Shown here: positions 39,301 through 51,300 of the stretch, piece by piece
Numbering within the stretch: the first letter of the stretch is position 1
Layout of the letters: every line of letters begins with the position of its first letter
Origin: Phorcus lineatus
Lineage: Eukaryota; Mollusca; Gastropoda; Trochida; Trochidae
Direction of reading: 5' to 3'
Assembly (NCBI GenBank): GCA_921293015.1
Contig: OV121081.1
Span: 25,361,158-25,425,157 of the forward strand
DNA: 64,000 bases
The notes under the pieces: model-generated
What the model was told of the DNA's origin: nothing
The model's input: the letters and a program-made list of their open reading frames with translations, nothing else
The model's database searches: none
Program-made: the position numbers and the translations under genes

Positions 39301-42300
39301 ACACCTTGAGGAGAGGAGGATAGATCTTTATTGAGATTTGTTACGTCAGAGGCTTGGCCTGCTTCACTCAGGATCATTTTCTACATGATCACGGCTTTGA
39401 GCCAAGATGGTGTTGAATTTTCAAAGGATTCATGTTTTGTACAAGTTTGCGTTGGATGAGGATCTTAGCCAGACGGGCTCCTGCTTTAGCATAATTCTAG
39501 GCAGACGTCTGGAATTATGGAAGGGGACAGGAGGGGCCCTGGTTCTGTTGCCGCGGGTAACATGTGGAAAGAGGAACCACCATTTCTGGACATTTTCCAT
39601 TTTGGTTATTTCCAGAGATTTATCTGTTGAATTAACCTTATGATTTTGTCCCTATCTGATCTACATCACCATATTTGCTTGTGTTTGGTGTGTAGGAGTT
39701 CACAGTCTTTTATCTGAGGATACATGATCTTTATGTTGCAAGAAAGGCAACTTCAGTTTGTGGGCCTTACTACTTGTTCACCCTGTGGGTTTGATGTCAT
39801 CTTCACTCCTACAACTATTGTGACATTTTGGTGTAGCTTCATGACAACCTGGATTTAATCGCCAATAAAAATCTGAGGATAATGTTAGCAGTTCCCTCGG
39901 ATTTATCTAAATATCAATTTATTTTCTCTCTGTAATGTCAGCGAACAGAAAGCTGTAACCTTTTACTACCAAAGCTCTTCAACAGGATACAGTTATTTTG
40001 ATACATCAAATCCTATTTAACCTCAGTCTAGTCTCTCCATTCATCTTCAATATTTTCACAGTGACTTGTGATTATAGGATATGCTGCAACCTTTCCAAAT
40101 GTCAGGCCATCCCATGCATGGTCTTGTCATCAACAATATGGGTTAGATTGTTTCACATGTGTGAACTGACACAAAGAGACTGTTGAATATTCCACAATGT
40201 CTGCAAATTGCTGTGAATATTGATGCATTATTGATATTCTGAGCCTTCCATATTGAATTGTCTCTACTGTGTACATATCAATTTCAGATTGGACAGCTCT
40301 TTATTTAAACTGAGTGATTACACTTCAATATTAATTCCTTGAATTTGATATGAATTCATTCATGACTCTGCATGACAAAAATGTCACATAGCTTGTCGCT
40401 TATATAAAGCTGAAATCGTCATTTGACAATTCAGTTTGAATGGAGAATATCAAACAAAGGAAAGAGTCAGTAATTTCCATATTGCAGAAATAGTAGTCTT
40501 TTAGTAAAGATTCTCGTTTCAAGACCTTGAAGATGTTTTTCCACTTGTGATGTTCACCTTCAGAGGTTCAAGATACCTTTGAAGTAAACGTTTTGATTTG
40601 GATGTATCTGAGATTTTAGATATTGGCAGATGATCAAGCTAATGACAATAGAGACTTGGTAGAGATTGTTCGAAGGGTGTTAGAGTTGATGATAATGTCA
40701 GTTCAGGATTTCCTCGAGGTGTTTGATGAGAAACACCTCTGCTGTGTTAGATTGTTCTACATTGTTCCACATCATTGCTTTCATTCATTCAGTGTGACTC
40801 ACCAGCCAGTGTTTGTGTTTTCACAGTCCAGTGAAGTCACGTGTTGTGTTGATTCGTAATATCAAGGATCCAGTTCAGGATCTGTTTGCCTGAATAATTA
40901 ATTGATCTATTGTAGTTTATTCAATCACAGCTCTGTAATGTTTTGTTATGAAGACCTAGATCACACCAAGCCTCAATTCAATAAACATAGTCACATTATG
41001 GTCACCTACCTTTTCCCGATAACGAAAAAAAGCAAAGTGAATTGTGACATCTTACTAATATAAAGTTAGAATGAATTGCTGCAACAGTGATACATGAGGA
41101 TTTGGCAACAATCAAAAGTTTTCTTTTTACATATGAATAAAATAACTTGTTGCCCACGTTCCACTAAAAACAAGATTAGAATAAATTTATCGAAGTTTGA
41201 TAAAGATTTGGTGACATCCAAAAGGTTCTCTTTTCACTTCTGATCACGATGACTTATTACCGAGTTTATGTTTCAGAACGCAAACAACCAGGCTGGAAAG
41301 AACGAGGGTCTGACGTTTAAGGACAAACGCAGTTTCTTCGAGAAGGAGATCAAACAGCAAAATGAGCCCAAAACACAAAGTGAGTCAAACTCCGGGTCAA
41401 GATTATCTAAATGTCCTTCATCATTGCTCTTTCTTCTCTAATTCATATAAAAGTCATAATGCACTTCTTCAAAAGATATTACCAAATTTTCTGTAAATAT
41501 TGTGTGATCAATGTTCTCTTTCTCTGCTGCTTCAATATTTGCATGAGTAAAGGCTAAATGTAGACTAGATGTAGACTAGATAATTGCTAGAAGCATGTGT
41601 GTTTGTGTGCTGTCTGTCTGTCTGTGCGGACTTCCTGTGGCGGCGCTGCGTGACCAGACCCTCTACTGGCTGATGGAGCCAGTCAGGTTTGCTTTCTAAA
41701 CTCTTCTTGTAGGTATCAATAGAAATCCTTGATCAAACGGATATTATCCTTTGGATCCGTTGATCCAGAACTCCTATATATACCTACTCTTTTGTTCATT
41801 ACTTGATATCAATATACAATGTTGCATTCTTGCATTCATAGCAGTGGAGAGTTTAAAAATTCAGATATTATCCATATATTTTATTCTTGGATACTAACTT
41901 CTCATGGCCTCTGAAGAGTCGATAAACGATTTATGAAACAAAACCAAAACTTTCAGCGAGATCATTTATGTTCTCTAATTAAATTCCACTGCAATGAAAG
42001 CATTTATAAATCTCTTGACACTTGATATGAATGAAGTAACTAACATGACCCCGTCTCCCCTGTGACATCAAAGACAAATGTCTAACAGATCTCTCCCTTT
42101 TCCCCATTTTTGCAGCCAAAAAATTCAGCTACTTGGCTGAACACGAGGTGGCCAAACTGAAACTGGAGGAAGGTGAGTTGAACCAAACAAACACCCTCAG
42201 ACATCCCCACACACAACTCCCAAATTATGATTCTGAAACACACGTCCCTACACACAACCCCCAAATTATAAATTCCTTGCACATTCCAAAATACTCATCC

Positions 42301-45300
42301 CTCTACTGAACTTGTGAAAAATGCTAGAATCTGAACACATTCCAAACTACAGATCCTAGTAAACAACTCCCAAATAATATTTCTCTAACTCAACCAGAAA
42401 TACACATTCCAATACACAACTCCTAACTGATAATTTTCTTGCACTTTTTGGAATACACTCAGTTAACACTTAAGTTTCTAAGTCACAAGTCACAAATGAA
42501 ATTCCTCTTTTCTCTTCTATTCCGAAATACACATTCTCAGACACAACTCCTTAGTAAAAGTTCTGTAACACATTCAGAAATACCCATCCACAACTACCAA
42601 ATAATAGTTCTCCAAAGTCTTAAATACCAACACTTTCTGAATACATACTTGAATTATTTTTAGAATAGAGAAGAAATATTCCAAGATACTTGCAGCCTCT
42701 GTAATTCACTAATCCCAAAGCAAAGATTACAAATCACATTCTGCTACACCCCAGACACTCTTCATATGATAATATCAATGCAAAAGAATTATTCTTGATA
42801 AACATTCCTACATGTGCTGCCCTGATCAGAATACATGACTCAAAAGTAACTATGCCAAATACAGTTCTCATATGATGGTTGTTGCTAATTTAATAAGTGC
42901 ACAGCCTAATTTATCAATCTTCCATAATGGGTAATGGCTGAAATATTGTCAAAGCAGTGCTAAAATATAAATTTCTAAATACACTTACCAAATGCAATTC
43001 CTAAATTACAAAAAAAACCTCGACTCTCAATACTTATTCCTAAACACCATTGCCCAAACATCGATGCAAGAAATGTTTCCCTGATAAAAGTCCAAAATGA
43101 GATCTTGCCCAAATTATTACGCTGAACATGAACCCCCAATTCATTTTCTCAATCTTAACTCACAATTGATTAAAATTCTTTCCTTAAAAAACAGTAACAC
43201 TAAATTTCTTCAATTTATGTTCCAATGTTATTTATCTGAAAACTGCAAAAAGCTGAGAGGTAATTTCAACATAAATCTCTTTAAATGTAAAAAACAATAT
43301 TTATTTAAATGATATAGTTATCAACAGTAAAATTTCTCTCATAATGATAATTTGGTTAAAGAAATGTAAAACAAAGACATATCAATTCAGGATTTCAATG
43401 GCAGTTTTATCAAGTATTTTATTCAACAAAATATTTTGCAGGGCTCATTTCATTTGTATAATTTGTCATCAATTGAAAGTCATGAAAAAAAATCATTTAT
43501 AAACATAAAATAAAAGCTGACATTATGGATGTTTTCTTTCAATGGCATCATAAACAACTTTCAAAACTTAACTTTTCATTGCGCCCAAAAAGATAATCCC
43601 CAGATGCATAAGACAGTTTAGCTAAACCATCTAACATCTTCAATGTGTGTTTAATCTAAGGAGAAAACAATTGCTTACAAAATCTTGCTTGCATACATGA
43701 AGTAACAGGCTCTAAAAGTGTCTCTCTTAAAACAACAAAGGCAATCGGAAAAATAACTGCTTTGGCTCTGTCCAGCTCAGATCACAAAAGAAACATCTCT
43801 AAATTCTTAATACAAGTTTGAAAAATAAAACGAAGGAAGTCCATAAATCTTTCCAAAAGAAGTTTTGAAAATTTATTCTGAAAAACACAGTAATGTTATG
43901 ATGAAGAGAAAAAAGGTAATCCTAAAGAAGAGAATTTAAAACTGAAGAATTGAAACTAAAAATAATGAGTTAACTTATGGTATTCCAGGGCCTTTTACCT
44001 TCAATAACCCATGCCACTGTGATAAAGAGTTAATGCTCTTGATAAGTACATGACCAGTTTATTGAACAATCATAACGTTGAGAATGATAGTCCTATGTTT
44101 TTCAGACAGTCAGTCAGACAGAAGCTTTATTCAGTAATCTAAGGCCATATGACCTATAGTGCAGTAGTATACATTGAATTATTTGAGTCACGTGGCAATA
44201 CATGTAATTATCTACGTCGTAATTCAAAAATAATTTTTTAAGAATATTTAAATAGATATGATGTGAGAGAGGGAGACTGCTTGAAAAGTACAAGACATTT
44301 TAATAAATAAATCATAAAGTTAATGATAGTTATGTAAATGTTATGAATAAACCTGAAATGTTGACTTGTCCATAATTGATTAAAATCTATCTTGTATTCA
44401 GAAGTATCTGCTGAGCACGTCAAGATGAATATACCAACATATTTGAAACAAAAAACTATCATATTACTTTTCATATTGAAATCAGGAGTTAAAAAATCTG
44501 TAAGTTCCAAATCACTGACTTTCCCCTTTTTCTTAACAGTACATTATCAAACTGGCTTAACTTTTTGACATTCTGTGACTGGAAGCAATATGCTGCTGTA
44601 AGCCCATGATTTATTGACTCTTAAAAAGATTTTTTAATCATTGTTGAAATATCCAAAATTTGTAAGTGAAAATAATTTCATGATGAAAAAATTATTCAGA
44701 TCTGAAAAAAGTGAAATTCCGTTTTCACCTCAACCTAAATAAGTAACACCATTACATTTCTTAAACATTAATTTGTTAAGTATATAGGTTGTAAAGGTGT
44801 GATTAGTGACATTAAGTAGAGATAGTTAAATATGCCCTCGTTACACTTTGATGTTTGATTAATTGTAGTAAAATCATTTCCATGATTGAAATTAGGTGAA
44901 AGCACCAGTAGTGAAGGCTTATAATTATGTTTATGAGTTAAACTTTGTTAAATGTATCTATTATTGATAACATGGATAAGTAGAATTCAAAAGTCTTATG
45001 GTTTCATTTCTGCAAAACTGCCCTTCTTTACTGACAGAATTTGTCACCGAATCTGTTTTTTTGGTGTAAAAATGTATACAAGCAAAATCTAAGTTTAAAT
45101 GAGCGCCTACTGATGATGTTCTAGTGATACATATAAATGACTGAAAACAAGTTTTGATTTTATTAAAAAATGAGTACATAATTCATCTGCAAAAGTAGCT
45201 CATGATTCACAGACACAACTTGCCATGCCTGAAATACATTCTCACACAACACATATGCAATCTGTCTCAATCTCCACCCCCAAAATGACATCCCACCCCC

Positions 45301-48300
45301 CTCACATTCCCTACCCTGCTGGTACTACTTACCGGTACTATCAAGTGTCAAGAGAAAAGTTGCAATATTGTATTCCTGTGGACAAAAGCTTGTCATATGT
45401 TCCGTTTATACACAGAATATCACCCAAGTGTTTTCTGCTATCTGATATATCAACACAAGTTGATAAATGTTAAAATATCCAATGCATGCCGAGGATATTT
45501 TTACTTTATCAACAGCTGTTGTGATTGATATCAGTAGACACAAGGATGAGGTTCTTTTTATCATCCAAATTATTTTTGTTTGCTTTTCCATGAAAAATGT
45601 AAATCTCTGAATACTGTGCTGCCCTTAGACTTCTATTGCGCTGGTGTCACAGCAATGAGATGTCATCATTTTCATGACATCATAGTGTTGTGATCTCATT
45701 ATTTGGTGATGTAAAACAGCTGTGATGTCATATGTTCTTGTAGATGACAGGGCATTGTAGAAAATCTACTGTCAGATATGATATCTCCAAGGAGATATAT
45801 CTGTATCTCCCACAAGATATATAAATACTTATCATCCGAAACTGTGTTCCACAAGAGATATCGTTTTGACAGTAGATTTTGAACAAAGCCCTGTTACAGT
45901 CTAGTTCGTGACATCACAATTGTTTTTCATCATCAAGTTATGATATCACAATGGCATGGCGTCATAAACATGACGACGTCACAATGCTATGAAATCACCA
46001 CGCTGATAGTTTTAGAGTAGTGCAGAGTTCAGAAGTTCAAAATGAAAAATGATTTTGGATGATAAATAAAATCTCATCTTGGTGTTCTAATATCAAGCAA
46101 AACTCTGATATTCGTGATTTTATCAACTTGTGTTGAGATATTTGATATCAGAAGACACTTGGGTGAGATTCCCCATTTACTAACATGGTGACTTGTAACA
46201 TCTAGCACTTCACTCACTGCACCTGTTCGTTCGTCCCATGTCATGACACATGACAATTCATTCAAAAACTGTTGCCATGGATACTATGAAAACGGAGTTA
46301 TTCTATTAAACAACAGAACTGTTGAAAGCAAGTTTGTTCAACTGCAATTGATGTTGAAGCTGAAAAAGTAAAACACCCTCGTGGCAAATCAATTATAAAT
46401 TAATCAAGTCATAGGTTTTGATCGTTAAATTGAATTATTCCTTTCCTTGCTTTTCGACCAAGATTGTTTCTAGGGCTGGATGGTTATTAGCCATTAGTAA
46501 TTTGACCTAAATTTGGGAATGATTACCCTAATTTTAAAAAATAACCTGTTTGCCAACATAAAAGTACACTTATCGGAGAAAGTTGTAATGTATAATACTA
46601 TGATAAAGATGGACGTATGGTTGCATAACAAACTTAATTTTATGTTGTTTTTATCAATGGCTGGCCAATATCCATTTTATTCAACAAGTGTTTTGATTTT
46701 GAGTAACTTTGAGATATCATTATCAGCTTGGAGGAACTGTGGATTTTTGAATTGCTATTCAGCATTCCAAGTCAATACACTGAAACTTAAATACATTCTT
46801 AGTGCCCAATTGATAGCTACTAGCTTCTTGTTTGTAGCTACTAATTGCTCAATAGTTAGCTATAAAGTATCTGTGTGAAGCCACTTAATTCAGTGTGTGG
46901 CTACTAAAACCAACTACAAAGTATCTGTATGTAGCCATGAAATAACAGTATGAAGCTATTAAGTGCTCAATATTTGTCTAGTAAGTATTAGTATGTAGCT
47001 ATAAGTGCACAATATTTATCTTCTAACTAACTGTGTGTAGCTACTAAATATCCATGTTAAGCTCCTGAATGCTCAAGATTTAGCTACTAAATGCCCATTA
47101 TTGAGCTACTAAATGTCAAATATTTAGCTACTAATTATTGTATTTAGCTAGTAAGTATCTGTGTGTAGCTACTGAATGCTCAATATTTAGCTCCTAAATG
47201 CCCATTATTTAGCTACTAAACGTCAAATATTTAGCTACTAATTATTGTATTTAGGTACTAAGTATCTGTGTGTAGCTACTAAGTATCTATGTAAACTGGT
47301 AAGGGTTGCTAGAGCAGCTTGTACAGCTTATGTGTGGCGGTTGACTAACAGCATGCTTTCTCCTCTCTGCCTTGCTTCCTGTCTCCTCGCCGCTAACAGC
47401 GAAGAAAACTGCGGACATGTCACAGGAGGAGATCCTCTCGTATGTTACAGGCAGCATCGCCACGGAGATGGCCGGGGATCAGGACTATGACAAGGTTCTA
47501 CAGAGGTGAGTCTCGTCTCGCAGGCTTTGTCTTCTACCTTCAAACAGAACAACTTCCTTCGCAAGGCAGAACTGGTTTCAATCTCCCTCACTGGCTAAAC
47601 CAAGCCTCGCTGCATTCAAATAAAATTCATTGTTTAAATGCAGCTCCCTCATTAGCAATTGACTGAGTCTCTAGATTTATTGTCTATCAAGTTAAACTGC
47701 AATAGGCTTGTATAGAAAGCCTGTGGAATTGCAGGAAGGCTTCAATTAGCCAGTGATTGGCACAAGTTATTCCTTGCTTAGGATGTTACCAGCAGATTAA
47801 CAATTACTGATAAAACATCTGCCATTCAGTTTCCAATATTGTTGATCCCTCCCATTTGCTTTGACATCTATCATGGCATCACAAAACTAGTCTGTTACTG
47901 AACCATAGTCAACCTGAAGGTGACAGTTTGTGAATCACAGAAGAACAATATCTAATTGATCATTTTTTTTCTATTTCTATACCTCTAATAGTTTACCATT
48001 GATGTAAGCTGATAACTCTCATAGATATCTATCCTCTTTAGCAAGGAATCTTGCTTACAATTTTGTCCAAAATGTACTGTGTCCTGTATCTCTGGATTTA
48101 TATGTGCTTTGGTGATATCAAATGTTAAGATGAGTACATTTTTCTTGGCCTTTTCTATTGGTATGATCAAAACCTTAATAGTTTCATAAAATCCAAAATA
48201 TGACAATTTTGTTTCAACAACAGGTTTGAGATGTATTCTAATAAGACAATATTTTTTTGATACTTAAAAAGTCGCTAATGGCTGAAATATTTCACAAACA

Positions 48301-51300
48301 GCACTATTATACATGTATAGACTGGTGATGAGGTCAATAGCTGTTTTTATAGACCCGAGGAAAGCAATATTGACAGTGGACGAAGTCCGAGGTCAATATT
48401 GCTTTCCTCGGGTCTATAAAAACAGGTATTGACCGAATTCACCAGTCCATAATTGTTTTATTATGTTTCGATATATATACGAAAAGGAAAGAAAACACTA
48501 CAGTTATGAACTGCATTTTGGATCAATTGTTCAACATGACGGTCAAATGACGTCACGATAACAATGGCATGACGTCATGTAACAACGGTTTGACGTCATT
48601 ATGTCTGTTTCAAGTCAATATCACTTTTGGTCGGACTCGGGGTGAAGTCAATATGCTTTTCTGTCGACTGACACGTGACCGCTTCTCGACCAATCGGATT
48701 GCCGGAAAAATAAGATCACATAATAAACAGATAACTTGACCATTGATACAGGCTTTTGATATGAATATACATGTTAGTAGACCGCTAGGCAACCTTGCTT
48801 GAGAATTAATGTTACTGTATAAGCTAATGGCCCCAAAGTGACACCTTTGCATTGAACAATTTTTCTGAATTGTACCTTTCATGTTTTTTATACTTGTCAT
48901 AATTGTCAACCAATTAATATTCAATAATCATTGGATATTCTGCTAAATGAATTATAAACTAAAAGAAAAGAATAGGGAACTTTGTCAGTCAAGAACATTT
49001 AACTGAAGAAAAAAGATTGCTCGTGTCTCTTGGTGTTCTTGAGAACAAGTTCTTAATATATATATATATATATATGTTGATATGATTGAGGGTGCAAGTT
49101 ATTTCTCAATCTTTCTAAAATATTTGAAGGTAAATCTTGCTAACAATCTTTAAGTTTTATTGAGAAAGCAATCAAAAGCCTTTTTTAGTCTGACTGGTAT
49201 ATGAGGATGACTAATATTTGGATGTGATTTGCTAAGTTGCTAGAAATGACTATCATTAAATTGTATCACATTACATAAGATATTTTCAGAGTGTATTTGG
49301 AGAGTATTTTTTTATATATGTTTGAGGCTAGAAGAGAAATTATATAGTAGACTGGATCCATTATCTATGCCATTAGTTAAATTTAATAATGAATATTCAC
49401 ATTCAGATATATACATTCATGTATTGTCTTTGTTCAAAAGGCAACAAGATGAGAATTTGAATAAATAATAATTCACCATTCAAGAGCAAGATCGGCTTAT
49501 GTGCCAACTTTTTTGTGCATGCTTCATAGATATCCAATTTACAACTAAGGAACAATTTGTATTTTCACTCAACAGTCTTGATCCACGGAGGTAAACATTG
49601 ATAACCGTTGTGCCTCTCATTTTCCACTGCATGTGGAGTTTAACAGAGTTATCTCCCCTCAGTGCATGAGTTAATGGGAGACAACTCTTCACTTTTTACT
49701 TTGTTAGATGTTTTTGGCTTGATTTTGCAATTTAGTTAGATTAGCCAATTTTTCCTGCAATTTGCATGAAGTTTCATTTGCTGTGCATGAATTCATTCGA
49801 TCACACCATCATTCCTATTTGTTGTAATTGAAAACTGACAGTGAATTATAAACTCTACCTACTTTATCCTTGTAGACATATGACCTAGAACCTATTGGTA
49901 CTTATTTTACGTCTAATTGAATCTTTATTTCTAGATATGATATTAATTCAATTAAATCAATATAATATTCATGTCGGCTTCCATGTTCTTAATCCCTTAA
50001 CAAAGGTAGATTTATGTTTGTTCCCAATCTCTTGATGGACACACATTTTTATGCATACTTTAGTTGAAGTTGTAAAGACATACCTTGAGCATTTTGTATT
50101 TATGACAAGAATCAAGGTAATCCTGCACAGTCACCTCTGGATTAATTCCCTCACCTTCTGCTTTGTGTGACATCCCATTAGCATGTTGTTATCCACTTGT
50201 CAACCTCTTGTAAATCTCAGTCTGATTAAAACCGACCATATTCCGAGGGGTAAAGGTTTCAAATTTTGCGTCTGCTACAAATATGAACTAAGAACAGCCA
50301 TTTAAGTCACATGTTCAGATAGGCCTCCGGCAAAAGTTTTGGTATCAAAAGCTAGGGGCAAGTAACTCCCGTGTACCACTCTTTCGTCATCATTGCTGAT
50401 AAATTTCTTTTAAAATGGAATAATGTGTTTTATCTGCTAATGGTGACAATTTTTCTGCACTGAACTATAGGGGCTGTCATTAGAACATGCATCTATATGG
50501 GCTGTTGTCAGACCATGAAGAAAGGAATTTAAACCAGCTAATAAATTTGTTCTCAAGAAGAAATATTTTCTTTACTCCTCAGAACATATTTCTTTTATTC
50601 CTTTGAACATGGTCAAGTTTAATCAGATTGTTGTCAGTCTGTTCATTCATCGTTCATTGTACATTGTTGATTTTTCTTCATGGCATCCCAAATACTTCAC
50701 CGGTAACCCAAACGCTGCCTTGTCAATCAATTCGTCACATGCTGCATATTAAATGTTTCTCCTGTAAAATAACTTACTTATCTATTTGGTAATTGTGAAT
50801 TCAAGCTTTATTTGTATCAAATATAGTGTTCAAATTCTAAAAGCACGAAAGACAGTATATATCTAGAAAAAAAATTTAAAAAATACTTTCGTAATGACTT
50901 TTCATACAACATGTTTATTAATATTCAAAATTCAGCTTTAGGTCTATGATTTTATGATTTATGTTTCAATAATTAGCTTTCATAAATTTCCTCCTTAGAA
51001 AAGAGAGTATCCTGCTTAGTTTTGGGTCTGGGCTTTTGCTTTTTTTATTGAGAAATTTACCAATATTATCACAAAATTGAATGAAATCTGAAAGAGTGGT
51101 TCCCCTTGTTTTGCATCAGTTACCCACCAGGGGGCGGGGTAGTTAGAACGGCAAAAGCCGAGCGACGTCTCTCAGATCGAGTGAAAAAAGACACATCGAG
51201 CCCTCCAAGCGACGGCGAAAAATTGTCACCGGCAGAGGAAAGGGAACTTCAAGCTGAGAAGCGGGCAGCATGGAGGAAGGCTAGGTGTGTTAGAACTTGA

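Larger units (their letters stand above)
20489..41276 (+). other. 20.8-kb intron
   Basis: The largest intron, from GTAAAT to tttcag. It is AT-rich and packed with decayed tandem and interspersed repeats listed separately (21.7-27.2, 29.5-34.1, 37.1 kb). Outside these, 20.5-21.6, 27.2-29.4, 34.2-37.0 and 37.3-41.2 kb show no element I can name. Open stretches on either strand are short and lack coding character, except the weak candidate at 39085-39243. Confidence 0.75.
47506..51119 (+). other. intron, 3.6 kb
   Basis: Contains a SINE tail (48272-48310), a palindrome with nearby TGACGTCA sites (48.3-48.7 kb), a TA dinucleotide run at 49056-49075 and a diverged MITE (50.2-50.6 kb). The rest is AT-rich with nothing recognised. 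Confidence 0.7.

Noticed and set aside
41620..41710. GC-rich stretch that could encode AALRDQTLYWLMEPV
   Set aside because: No AG acceptor gives the phase needed after the exon ending at 41379, and the frame stops at once downstream.
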